Source: Elmis aenea (lineage: Eukaryota; Arthropoda; Insecta; Coleoptera; Elmidae). Taken from it: a stretch of 64,000 nt of DNA. The translations under genes and the position numbers were made by a program. The stretch covers positions 68,224,108 to 68,288,107 of the forward strand of contig OX393577.1 in NCBI GenBank assembly GCA_947652605.1, written 5' to 3'. How positions within the stretch are numbered: the stretch's first letter is position 1; each line of letters begins with the position of its first letter. Under the pieces are notes generated by a model. That model made no database searches and was not told where the DNA came from. It saw only the letters and a program-made list of their open reading frames with translations. This document shows positions 37,672 through 48,998 of the stretch, one piece after another.

Positions 37672-40600
37672 TTATTTCAAGTCAATGTCTTCCGCCATCT
37701 TCCGCTTCCGAGATTTAATACTGTTTATCGGCGTCTTGAGTATCGTTTCCAGCGAACTGCTGATAAACGATCCGAAGTTGATCTTGGAACCTCGATTTTC
37801 GCTCTCAGTCACTACGCCAATATCTTCGGCGGCGAGATTGTCGGTAATATTCTTGGCTATAATATTGCAAATATCGCTTTCCGAGGTAATGGATCGCGAC
37901 ACCTTACTGGGTATCTCGTTCAAGAGACTCGACTTTCGTTTGCGTTCGATGTCGGCCGCGACGCTGAAGCTCTTGGGCAATATCTGCGCGATACGAGGTT
38001 TTATGTTCGATTTGTAGAACTTCGGCGACGCGGGCCGGACGAACGGCGATTTCGGCATCGAGGACGCGATCGTTTTCGACGGAAGCTCCTCGCGGGCACG
38101 ATTAATCTCGGCCGTCAGATCGGCAAACTTCTGTTCCCACTCGTCGATGTGTTTTTTTAGATCGGCAATGGACGTGTCCTGTTCTTGGATCTTCACTGAT
38201 TGTTCCTGGATTTTTCTTTCTTGTTCGCTGATTTTCACGCACTGTCGTTCGATCCGAGTTCTGTGATGTTTAACCTGAAAACGATTTTTAAATGCAGTCT
38301 CTTCACAACAAGTAATAATAAGGATTTTGGAAAATGTAATGGCTGCACAGTTAATTAACAATGCAAAAACACGTGAAATTTGTGAGGTAATTTCCAAATT
38401 TTAGAAGAGAATAAATAATAAAAAAATTAAAAATTATCAATTTTAATTGAGAAATATGCTAAATTTCAAGAACTACTAAATTGCCTAAAAAAAAATTGTA
38501 AAACTATGCGGGGTGTTCCATAACAATTATTGCTTTATTTTTTTGTGTCCCATAGAAGACGAATTATTCGATAGCTTAGTTATAAAATGTGTCCAAAAGG
38601 TTTGGAATGTGCTATATATCTCAGTAAATATCCATTTTAGGGAAATATTTGTTGTACAAAAGTTGTTTGGTACTTAGTTTTCCACCATAGAACAAAATTT
38701 TAATTCTATTTTTTCGAATAACAAAAGCGGAATGAAAAACAATTGCATTTTTTTAAATGACAAGATACCCCTATTATTATTCTCTTTTGATAGAGAATTT
38801 TTGTCTCTTTTCAATTATGCAAAATTTTAGTACCCTTACTTAAGCAACTTTTTGAGAAAGACGCAAAAAATACTCTCAATTGTTTTTCATTGCGCTTTTG
38901 TTATTCGAAAAAAAAAAAAAAGTCGTATGGTGGAAAACTAAGTAACAAACAACTTTTAGTCAAAACGTTTTTCCCTAAAGTGGATATTTAATGAGATATA
39001 ACATATTCTAAAGTTCTATACCTTTTGGACACACTGTATATAAAAAAGTTGTTTGTGGTTATTTAGCACAAAACCTAAAATTACTTTCAACTATAGTGTT
39101 TTGTTTTTGCGCACCGATACGTAACTTCGTTTTTTTAAATAGAACACCCTGTATATTTTGTATATTTTAGATGCAAAATTAAGTTTTCTTTTAAAACTGT
39201 ATTAAGTTTTATGTAACTAAAATCAGTACTTTTTGAGTTATTCCCGTTTTTTTGAAAATATTAACAGGAAGAGAACTTTAGAAAAATATTAATATTTAAC
39301 AACTCGGCAATGTTGGAACGAATTCCTTTGAAACCCTGTTCAACAATAGTATCATATTGATTGCCGACTAGTTAAAATTTTTAAATAATACACAGGGTGT
39401 TTCTTATGCCCGGTTCATTTGGCTACGAATAAGTCAATTTTTTTTAAATTAAATATATTTTTTAATTTTCTTACTGATAATTGAATTGGCTGCGAAAATT
39501 TGTACACTAATAAGAAAGCCATGAAAGAATTCATCTTGATTGGGATAGCAAGGGCCGGCTGAAGGTTTCGTGGGGCCTCAGAAAAAAGTTCTTTGTGAGA
39601 CCCCAAAACATTTGTAAAAAAGAATTTTTTTTAAAAATTCAAATAGTTTAATAATTATAATTCTGTTATCAAATTTTCTTAGAAATTTGAAAAAACGGGG
39701 CCCTTCTGAGCACAAGGCCTAAAAAATCAACCTCTGAGCCGGTCCTGGAGACAACTTTTAAGTAAATAAAATTTCAAAAATACTAATTTTGTTAAACGAA
39801 CCTTTCTAGCCAATTTCTGAATCATCTGCATCACGACCAGAAGTTTGTGCTTATTGGATTTTGCCTGCTTCCTCACTTTGTGGATTTCATCTGTAATTGC
39901 GTGTTGTACAATCAATAGTTTTGGTGCTTTGGACAAGGTTGGGCCAAAAGGTATTACTGCAAAGAAAGAAAAAAACAATTGCAAATAAAATTGTCTAACG
40001 CGTCTTTGAAGAGTTGCTTACGTGATTGCCGATCAACTTGGGACTTGAGTTTCGGCAAAATGCTCTCGTCGAAATGTTCCATAGCCATGCTGCTAATGTC
40101 CCGGAGTTCTTGCAGTAGTTCATGGGTTCTAGGCGGAGGGCAGCCACTCTCCACGAGCGTCAGAATGCGTTCTATCTCGTCTATCACCTGAGCAAAAAAA
40201 ATGCGCTTAGTTTTGATCCAAAAAACTTTTAAATTACTACACTTACAACATTAAAAAAATTAAAACAAACGCATCCTTCAAACTTGGAAAACAACATCCT
40301 CACTCACCTTTCCGGGTATGAAACAGCAAACGCTGCTTTCGATATACTTCATGAACGTCATGTTTAACATACTAATTCTGGTCTCAACGGCCGATAGAAT
40401 ATCACAGTGTCGAGCTAATGGATGGGATCGGCGTTCGGATTCTCGACGCGGAAGTAGCGACTTCATCCGTTTATATATCAGCATGTGACGTTTTTCCACA
40501 GCCAAAAATCCTCTCGTCAGCAACTGGCCACACACAATGTTAAACTTCGTACACACCTAAAACAAAATATACCTTGAGATTTTAGTCTTATACCACGACA

Positions 40601-43600
40601 GGTTTTTAAAATTGCAATAATTCAAAATAAATTGTTTGTCATGTAGATCACAGAAATTATTACAACTGCTGTCGGTTAAAAAGGTAAAATAGTACAGAAC
40701 TTTATACCGATTTCAAATTAATTATAAAATTATTGATAACTCCAACTGTCTGAAAACTTCATTTGACAAAATATTTATTTTAACAATATAACAAAAGTAT
40801 GCAGATTGCATTAAAGGATGCAAACAATTAAACAGTGGCATTGTTTTGCATACTATCAAATGTTTTTAAAGAGAAACAATTGAACAATGGTATTGTTTTT
40901 TATCTTTTCAAATGTTTTTTATTTCTAAGAGACACACTATTAAATAAATATCACAAAAAAAAAACTTTAAAGACATAATAATTGCATCAGAGAAACCACA
41001 TTACTTCAAATAAAAATGCAGGCATTCTACGAAATTATTTAATATCCCATTTACTTCTTTCCAATTAAAGTATTACAATGTATTCACAAAATATAAAATT
41101 AATAAATACCCGAAGTAAATCATATGAAACAATTTTATAATAATGAATAGTACAAAAATATAGTTTACACAGTTTCGTCCTTAAAATTATTTATTCGTCG
41201 GGAACCATAAGGTCCAGGTTACCGTTGGAAGCTACAGAATTCACAAATGTTTGTTCGCCACCCCTTATCGACAACTTGTGAGTCGAAACTTCGATGCGTT
41301 GTTCCTTCATCATGGATGTTTTTTGCCACTTGCCGCTGCCACAGTTTTTACAACCATGCAACGGCACGACCTCCAAACAGACTGTTCTATTACCGCAATC
41401 GCCACATTTAAAAAATCTTTTCACCGCGTCGAACACTCTCAACGGATGCCTCTCGGTCTTGCAATGCTCGGAAGCCGAAAAATTCGTATATTTACACTTC
41501 AAACACTTAACGGCTTTACACGCTATTTTATAGGTCGTCAACATTTTCTCCTCCATTTGTTCTTTGATTTCCAGCTTCCTGAAGTATTTTTCCTGCTCTT
41601 CGTCCTCCACGTTCTCCAACAAATGTTGGTTGACTGAGGAAGCGGCCATCATCTTTTTGAATCGTTCTGAAAAGAACTCGTTTTCGGCGATTTTCTGCCG
41701 TTTAGCTTCGTCCATGGGATTCGTCGTATCTACGGCTTCTAGGCTTCTTTTAACACTGGAACTTTTCACTTTGTTGGGGTCGGCTTTTTGTATTTTCCCG
41801 TTCTTCTGTACCCACTTAATGGCGTTCAATTTCGCTTTATCTATACGCTTTTGATAAGCAGGTGAACTTAGATCGATTTCTTTGGTGGCCATTAATACCG
41901 GTACATTCTTCAGCAAAGCTGGTGTTAGGCTACTTGCAAGGGACTTTGTTTTATTTTGCATCCGAGGCAAACTGGATGATGTGGTTGACACGGCCTCGAG
42001 ATAATCTTCCCTGTTAGTCGCTTGTTTATTGCAAGAAGGCGATGGCAAGGTTTCTTCGGTTATGATCGATTTTGGCTTACTAACAGTGTCGATAAGACGA
42101 TTTTCGTTATCCAGTTCACTTCGAATATTTCCCAAGCCTTGATCAGTTTTATTTATACTTCTAAAATCTACATTTAAATCAACTTCATTTTCAACGGAGC
42201 TCGGTCGTGTATGTGTGCTGTGATGCGTGATTTCCGTGGGTTTAAGATTTAGATTTGTAATGACATCCAGTGCTGTGCTTCTGGATTCGGTCGGGGCAAC
42301 CTCGGCACTGTTTTTATTCTGTTTAAGTTTATTTATAACATTCAAAGCCGCACTTTTGGCCTCCTCCGCTGTAACGCTATCAGACATCGAAGCACTAAAA
42401 TTTCCTTTGGCGCTCGAATCCGAACTGTCGCCCAAATTCGAACTCAACATTTCGAGCCGTTTTAAATCTTTCAGTCTCTGATTTTTCGGCACATCCAGCC
42501 GAGCCGCGTATTTCAATTTCGCCGACTGATTCACTACACTGGCGACTCTCACTTTCGAACCCGACAAGGTTCTCAGTCTATTTTCATCTTTCTCCAATTG
42601 TTTCCTGTTTTTCTTGGCCGGAATCGCCGCGTACATCTTGCCGGCGTAAAACACCTCATTTTTACCGAGCACTTTGTTTCTTAAAGCCGTCAAACCTCCC
42701 CCCGAAAATCCCGATTGCAATGCCTGACGTTTGCTGCACTTCTGATACTCTTGTTTGACGTGATATATACAATACTCGCAACGGTTTGTGTTAACGAATG
42801 CTGTACACGGTGTTCCGCTTATCTTCATACTTTTGCAAGTGCCCAGGTCTTTCGACTGCCCCAGTATCAACACTTGTTCAGAGTTGTTAACACTAAGACA
42901 TGCCTAAAAACAATGAACTTATATAAACAACCATATAAAATGATAATACAATTGATAAAGTATTTAAACACAAACATAAAATTAACAAATCGAACGATAT
43001 CATACCTCGTCTTTGGAACCCTCCCGTTTTTCCAAAACTGATGGATTCAGTACACCAATTACAGTTCCAACTACAGTTTTCCACAGCTTCTTACATGCAT
43101 TGGAGAACAGAAATAGTGCAAGTGTTTTCAAATCTCCGTGGAGATCGCTGAGAGTCCAAATCATGTACTGTTTTCCACTTTGGCTGGTCTTCATGACACC
43201 TTTGTGAACAATAACTCCACCGATAGCCCAATCTACACCTGGGGTTAGCTTTTTCGTATATGACTGTACTCTGGCCGTGTACACGGCTTCTCTTCCCACC
43301 ATCAAATTTTTTAATGTCACACTAGATATTAGTGGGTTCACGATACGTATTCCAAATACAGGATCACTGTACACATCGGACTTTACACGTTCATTAGGTG
43401 TTTTATTAAGCACGTTTGCTACCTTTTTGGGAGTTTTCCACGTTACAGGTGAAGTTGTAGCGGTTTCAGTAATGGAATCTGATGATTTAGGTTCAGAACT
43501 TTCTAATAATTGTTTAATATTCTTGCCATATTCACTATATCTACGGTTTTCAAAATCACGATTATATTCATCGTCAGAGGAATCTGTATCACCGTTGTGG

Positions 43601-44159
43601 ATCGTGCTATTGTTTTTCTTACTTGCAGTAAGATTTTTGTTGGTTCGTTTTGTTTGCCCTATACTTGAAATAGCTTTTGAAAAACTATCTTCTGCACATT
43701 TACTGTCAGAAGTATGTTTTGGTTGAGTTTCTTTCGATTTCTCTTTACTTTCCAGTTCATCTGTAGCTGCTGCTAATAATTTATCTAACAAGTCGTCTTC
43801 CATTTTGAAACTAGCACTTTATTCACTTACAAATTACAATAATTACAAATTAACACAGAACAACATTTTATTTGACTTTTGTTGTATAGGTTAGTTGCGC
43901 GCTTTTAAATCTACTGTCAATTACAGAACGCCAATACACAGAAACCAAAACCATGGCTGACAACACATTTTAATTATGATAAAGAATATATTACAGTTAT
44001 TTGGTTGTTAATCATTTAGGAATAAGCAAATCGTTTTAAAACGTTCTTAATTAATTAACTCACCAATCGATCCTTGGCAAGTTCATCATATGGCAAAAAT
44101 GAGAATATCTTCTCCAAAGCAATGTCAGGTAAATGGATTAAACAACTCGAATCAGTCAT
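37672..44159 (-). CDS. fbxo28: F-box protein, FBXO28 orthologue, 5 exons, hosts Mcm10
   Basis: Substrate-recognition subunit of an SCF E3 ubiquitin ligase; human FBXO28 is linked to Myc ubiquitylation and mitosis (family knowledge). Exons: 44159-44064, 40556-40308, 40187-40022, 39956-39802, 38274-37672; frame closes at 422 aa (human 368). Residues 8-50 form the F-box (LPDIALEKIFSFLPYDELAK, split after DRL by intron 1). Then come the family's most conserved stretches: LLPRRESERRSHPLARH, LNMTFMKYIESSVCCFIPGK and LLQELRDISSMAMEHFDE. Exon 5 opens with a coiled coil built on repeated Q/E-rich heptads (ISEQERKIQEQSVKIQEQ) and ends in a Lys/Arg-rich tail, longer than in vertebrates. Intron 1 (3.5 kb) contains the whole Mcm10 gene on the same strand; intron 4 contains a foldback element and a MITE. 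The exon 4 donor is AAG|GTTCGT, a weak site that should be checked against cDNA. Confidence 0.92.
38505..39155. mobile_element. Foldback TIR element in FBXO28 intron 4
   Basis: Outer ends are TATGCGGGGTGTTCC at 38505 and, on the other strand, TATACAGGGTGTTC ending at 39155. The similarity continues inward: the stretch from GTGTCCAAAAGG (about 38,590) through TTTTCCACCA (about 38,690) reappears inverted at about 38,930-39,035, leaving a loop of about 240 bp. This is a long hairpin (foldback) non-autonomous DNA element without an ORF. The superfamily is not assigned. Confidence 0.75.
39550..39747. mobile_element. Short hAT-like MITE in FBXO28 intron 4
   Basis: Left end AAGGGCCGGCT and right end (reverse strand) CAGGACCGGCT give a TIR of about 11 bp; both ends are G/C-rich against an AT-rich middle. 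The flanking octamers match at only 5 of 8 positions, so the target duplication is decayed or absent. Confidence 0.5.
40557..41189 (-). other. FBXO28 intron 1 downstream of Mcm10
   Basis: About 630 bp of AT-rich sequence between the Mcm10 stop and FBXO28 exon 2. It must hold the Mcm10 poly(A) site and the FBXO28 branch point. No other structure is seen apart from a loosely repeated motif with ACAATTGAACAATGG-like words at 40,820-40,900. Confidence 0.5.
41190..41195 (-). terminator. Poly(A) signal overlapping the Mcm10 stop codon
   Basis: Reading the minus strand, the last codons are GAC GAA TAA followed by ATAATT, so AATAAA begins inside the last sense codon and covers the stop. If used, the 3' UTR would be only some 10-30 nt. 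Other hexamers lie further downstream inside the FBXO28 intron (near 40,776). Confidence 0.45.
41191..43803 (-). CDS. Mcm10: Mcm10 replication factor, 2 exons, nested in FBXO28 intron 1
   Basis: Nuclear scaffold that binds ssDNA, DNA polymerase alpha and the CMG helicase at origin firing. Exon 1 is 43803-43006, exon 2 is 42903-41191, joined in phase 0 (KDE|ACLS) to give 836 aa (human 875). Residues 1-140 are a low-complexity acidic head. An OB fold runs from about 145 to 280 (DPVFGIRIVNPLIS). It is followed by the CCCH zinc finger C299, C308, C311, H314, then a basic stretch and a KIDKAKLNAIKWVQ-type helix near the middle. The C-terminal zinc-binding part has C733, C736, C747 and C766, C769, C784, C787. 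The stop codon is embedded in a poly(A) hexamer. Upstream, TTGCGCGC (43895-43902) is one base off an E2F site, fitting an S-phase gene, but this is weak. The whole gene lies between FBXO28 exons 1 and 2. Confidence 0.95.
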
Positions 44160-44890
44160 TGTACACAACTTAAGCAAACAAAACGCTTTGAAACGCGAAT
44201 CTTTGCAGATCTCTCGAATAATAATTAAAACATTAAAAATTCCTTGCAAAACAGACTACACTGTCAAATTTGTCACCTAGTGATTACACTACAAAGGCGA
44301 GTTCCGCATTGTATTGTTGTTCACAACTTTCACATCATTTAAATAGCAATTTCTCCATTTTCTTTGCTTTGTCAATTAATTCAATGAACAGAACCAGACG
44401 AAAACGGATTCGAATCGCTATATGACGTTATATAAACTGGACTACGCACAAAACAATCGTTAATACAAACGGTACACATCCATTAAACTACACTGGAATG
44501 TTGCCTATTTAACTAATACGAATAGGTACATGCTCCCTAACGATAGTAACAGCGTACAATAATTGCTATGAATGGTTTCCAAGCAAATTATAATTCTTAG
44601 ATATCTTTTTAATTAAAATATAATCAACATTTAGTCTGTACGGCGATTGGTAATTAATTTTAAGCAACAAAAGACTTCCTCACCTATTAAACGAAGAAAA
44701 AAACAAAACACTATTTCTAAACATGTTTTATTACAAATAAATTGCATCGACTTTTGTTTACATTATTTAAAATTATGTGAATGTCACATAAAATCAACAT
44801 GACACTATCGCAAAACAATCGAATAAAAACAATGTAACAAAAAAATCAGAATGTAGTGGTTGCTTACACTTACTTAAAACTTAAAAATTA
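44160..44890. other. Intergenic, dyskerin 3' end to FBXO28 5' end
   Basis: 730 bp between two tandem minus-strand genes. It holds the dyskerin poly(A) signal candidate (44727-44732) and should contain the FBXO28 promoter just upstream of 44159. No TATA box or other clear element is seen. Confidence 0.5.
44727..44732 (-). terminator. Poly(A) signal candidate for dyskerin
   Basis: AATAAA on the minus strand, about 160 bp after the dyskerin stop codon (44893-44891) and well before the FBXO28 start codon region at 44159. It is the first canonical hexamer I noticed downstream. Confidence 0.5.
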
Positions 44891-47217
44891 CTAATCCTCT
44901 TCAAGTTGCTTTTCTTTCTTCTTTTTCTTCTTCTTCTCTTTCTTCCCTTCCTAAAACGTAACGATTATTACCATGATTATAAGTGAGTTGTGATTGATCC
45001 CTTACCGTTTCATCGCTGGCTGTCGTTTCTTCTACTGCTTCAGCAGTTTCACTAGTGGCTTCGTCTGTGTCCATCTTCTTCCTCTTTTTCTTCTTCTTCT
45101 TTTCTTTGGGACTTTCTTCCATGGTCACGTCACCTTGGCCGGTTGTATCTAAGCCACTCGCCTCAGACAGTTTACGCTTTTTAACTGATTCATCTTCTTC
45201 TATTTTTACTTTTGTTTCACCCGACTCCTTTGTGGCCCTAAATAAAATAAAAACGAATACAAACGAATACAAACTCGTCGCTTCTTTCGCGAGCGAAACT
45301 TACGCGAAATCGACGTAGCTATTCAACCATTCCTTCGGGGTATTTTCATTCGGTTTGCCGTATTTGTCGAGTTCCCCTTTGGCTATGAGCACTTTCTTCT
45401 TACTGGCCCGAGGTCCCAAGCCCCATCGTCTAGGATACGTGTCCCTTTCCATGATCACACGTTTAATTTTCGCTACCACTCCATGGTCACACGTTGCTAT
45501 TGTAGCCGTAGTCATCAGAGCGTTTGCCAAAGCGACTGCTTCTCCTTTTGTTGTTATAATCACAATTTCTTCGTTAAGCTCGATATTATCGTCATATCGC
45601 AGGATACCGGGGAGTAATATTTTAGCACCATAACAAACGGCGTTTACCTAATAAAAACAATGCTCATGTCGAATTTAAAGTGGATTTTTATGGGTTAATG
45701 TGCTCACCGAACTGTCTTTCATAATAATCCTCTTATGTCCTACTAAAAGACCTTCTAATGGTCTTATAACTCTACGAAGATAAGTTTCGTCTTTGTGGTT
45801 CTCGTACAGCCACTGCGCGTCCAATACATCGTGCATCGTCGACATACTGTCTTTTTCGCTTTGAATACCAGAACGCACTCGACGCAGCTCCAGCATTTGC
45901 CCACCGACACCCAAAACCAGCCCCAAATGAACACACATCGTACGAATATAAGATCCAGCCTCACAACTAACCCAAAACACACCTAAAATTTGAAATATTA
46001 ACGACATCCCGGAAACGCACGCAGTACAGTCTTACCCATATTTCTAGATTCATCATAATCTAATAGTTTGCTGTCGTAGACGGTCCTAACCCGTAGTTGC
46101 CTTTTAACAGCGGAAATAAGTGGAGGTCGTTGAAACAAAGCCCCTCGCAACTTTTCCAGTCCCTGAATAACCCTCGGTACACCTCCGTCGAGACCCGAAT
46201 GAAGTTTAAAAACGGCGACATACTCTTTTCCCGCGGACTGTTGCGATTTTACTAAACGTGTCGCTCGTTCGATGCACACAATTAAGCAACCTACGAGTAA
46301 ATCTATAATTAATTTACTCTCCAACGAACGGCACCTACTTAATAACCACAAAAATTTTCCTATCGATCGATTCGAAATACTAGCAAATAATTAATGTATC
46401 TATTTCGCACCGTCAACACAAAATTCGAAACTTTTGTGTTAAAGTACTTATAGATCGATGAAATAATGTACCTGTAACTTTAGGATCAAGAGTACCCGAG
46501 TGGCCGGTTTTCTCAACCTTAAGTATCCGTTTGATCCATGCCACGACTTCATGACTGCTTGGATTACTCGGTTTATCTAAATTAATAAAACCTGCACGTA
46601 CATATTCCTTGATATCCCGTTTCAAGGGCGACGCTCCGAACGGCAGAGGTGTGTAGTGGTTTGTACGAACGTTAAGACGATCGAAATACTGGAACAAGCG
46701 GTGTTAAGCGGTTTCTTGGCGACAACCGTCGATGCTCACCTTTAACAATAACGGCCATTTCGACGTGTCCAGTTTAGTTATTTTTGTGGACGCTTCTAGC
46801 TGAAAGTCTTGCGATTTCTGTATGGCACCCAGAGATACATCAGATTTTGATTTCTTCTTCTTTTTTTCTTTTACAGGTTCGTCTGTTTGCAAAAACAACA
46901 CGTTTATAAATTAAGTGTAAATAACACACAATAAATAAAATGATAAGTTACTAGTTTGTACAGGTGTGCATAAAATACATTGCAAATACAAGCAAAACAG
47001 CTACTAGTAAACGTTAAAAACGAACAATTTTATAATTTAACGTGTTATTACAATAATACGACGCCATTATCAATTTTTACAGATTTCTGAACAAACATAG
47101 ACCTATTATGTTGAACAAGCCCACACAACACAATATCTAGTTTAAAGCACCTATTTAATATATAGTATAAACTGCAAATGTAGTTAATTTTTATAAAATA
47201 TTACCATAATCGGCCAT
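44891..47217 (-). CDS. dkc1: Dyskerin / H/ACA pseudouridine synthase, 8 exons
   Basis: Catalytic subunit of nucleolar and Cajal-body H/ACA RNPs (with Nop10, Nhp2, Gar1), converting uridine to pseudouridine in rRNA and snRNA. Fly orthologue is Nop60B/mfl. Exons: 47217-47205, 46882-46740, 46688-46472, 46290-46036, 45982-45708, 45647-45304, 45237-45006, 44950-44891; all GT-AG, frame closed at 512 codons (human 514). Seen in order: short Lys-rich head; DKCLD/TruB domain with catalytic Asp D120 in [28 protein letters not shown] domain from about residue 290 ([28 protein letters not shown]); then an acidic stretch and two Lys-rich blocks, the typical nucleolar tail. The first coding exon is only 13 bp (MADY plus one base), as in animals where the head starts MAD. 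Fly Nop60B introns host snoRNAs; I looked for box C/D motifs in the first intron and saw none. An E-box lies 10 bp before the ATG. Confidence 0.96.
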
Positions 47218-47226
47218 GGTTTCACA

Positions 47227-47280
47227 CACGTGTAGTAAACTAGGTTATGTCAAATAAACACTGTGGTATGCGCATGCGTC
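47227..47280 (-). promoter_or_regulatory. E-box and NRF1/ewg-like site at the dyskerin start
   Basis: CACGTG occupies 47227-47232, ten bases upstream of the dyskerin ATG (47217). TGCGCATGCGTC at 47269-47280 matches the palindromic NRF1/erect-wing core GCGCATGCGC at all but one position. Dyskerin genes are classical Myc/Max targets in flies and vertebrates, so the E-box has a plausible user. Sequence match only; binding is inferred. Confidence 0.5.
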
Positions 47281-48998
47281 TTATATCTCTGATAAGAAAA
47301 ATCGAGGGATATATAAAATGGCATGGTGTGCAAATTATTACGTTAACATTTTTTTGAAATCAAACTAAACCAGCAGATGGTTGTAGATTGTTTCGAAAAT
47401 GTGTAGTAAATATATAAGCAATATCAAAAATTTACTTGGGTTTAAAAAATTTAATATATTAATAGTCACTATTACTATTTTGAGCATTTGACTTTATTCT
47501 TTTGGTGATCAATATTTATTCTCGGCAGTTTTATGTCAACTCAATTATAAAAAACAACTCAAGTATATTCTATTTTATATCTAAAGTTAATTTGTTTTAT
47601 TTAAAAGTAAAGACCAATGAATTTGTTTAGAAAAACACAACCTTCATCCATCATAGAATATTTAAAACGTTGTTGTTAATTTGTTTTAATTTTTTTTTAA
47701 CTGGTCTTGGCAAATTAAGCCTAAAAATTTATTTACCTAGTTACCATGAGTTTTTAATTTATGTAGTAAATAATGCTTTAAACTTTAGACTTTTTTATTT
47801 AAACTATAATACTCAATGGCTAAATTATATGTCTAATTAATATTTATGTATTTAATTATAAATTAAAATTGTTAAGAAATATATAACAATAAAATTGACG
47901 TTTCTTTCGTCTCTCTTTTTATAAACTGAATTAATTTTATTGGGTTGTTTGTGGTTTATTGAAATGTTTGATGTGTATTATACTCTTTACAATCCTTCAA
48001 AACTGGGGCCACAGGATGTATCTAGACTACTCAAAGAGTACTCTGCAATCGGCTATGCTGCTAGACAATAAAAATGTGTAACCATACATTTCCTACATTA
48101 AATAAATATTTTGCATGACTATTTATTATAATTTATTGTGCTTGTTGTTCCCATTCACAGATTGTCTTAACACATATATTTAACATTTATATAAATACTG
48201 TATCCAGTAACTATATTAATCACTATATTAAAAATAAAATCTATAAGTACTTAAAACTTAAGTTTAAAATTTAATTAGGCAAGTTATACCAAGGCAAACA
48301 CATAACTGTAATAAAATAAAATAATATTTTACCACAGCGAATTTAACAACCCTGTATAAAATTTTGATTTCATGCTTTATTAAAAATGATAGAATTTCGT
48401 TTTTATCACAGTAGTGCAAAGCATAATAATATTTACTTAACATTTGAACACATCAAATGTTGGCAAATCCATTTTTTTTAAAACCCTAACATAGAATAAA
48501 TTTTTATATAAATTACATGGTATACATAACACACTCTAAAAATACTTTTATCTTATATATTTGATAGATTTCTGGTCCACTATAAGATCAATATTTTACT
48601 TATACTATGCTTGGTAAATTTTATAAAATAAGATACAACAGACTCTAGGTTTTTCTGGTCATTTCATTAAATCGGGATCTAAAATTTCGTCAGATACAAG
48701 AAAGAATTCATTAGGTTTAATAAACATTAAGTTTTCACACTTTTCCAAAAAAAAATTGGTTTATAAATTTGTTCGGAATATGTTTTTTTCCTATCCCAAT
48801 CAGTTAATTGCGAGTCTGCTATATAGAAAAAATTAGGCATCTTTAACTTCAACATTGTAGCTCAATTAAGTGTTTCTGTGCCATTAATAAAAATAAATAT
48901 ATTACATAAATATATAAGGGCTTGTTGGAATTCAAATTCGATATAAATAACATGTTGCTTTACATCAATTTCAATAAATAATTCTTCTAGTAGGTAGC
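47281..48998. other. Intergenic, Punch 3' end to dyskerin promoter
   Basis: 1.7 kb of AT-rich sequence without a credible ORF. It presumably contains the Punch 3' UTR next to the stop codon at 48999. I see no repeat or RNA gene. Confidence 0.5.

Larger units (their letters stand above)
38275..39801 (-). other. FBXO28 intron 4 remainder
   Basis: Between the two listed elements I see only AT-rich intronic DNA, plus an isolated ACAGGGTGTTTC at about 39,392. That copy resembles the foldback terminus at 39,150 and may be a solo end of a related element. Confidence 0.5.

Noticed and set aside
37651..38160. 169-codon plus-strand frame
   Set aside because: It lies opposite FBXO28 exon 5, which encodes the conserved coiled coil in the other direction.
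41251..43726. Several plus-strand frames of 80-150 codons
   Set aside because: They are antisense shadows of the Mcm10 exons, which have clear domain matches on the minus strand.
45055..45986. Plus-strand frames within dyskerin
   Set aside because: They are the complements of Lys-rich and PUA-coding exons and have no family signature.
46883..47204. Possible snoRNA in dyskerin intron 1, as in fly Nop60B
   Set aside because: No box C/D pair (TGATGA, CTGA) is visible on the transcribed strand, and I could not establish an H/ACA fold by eye.
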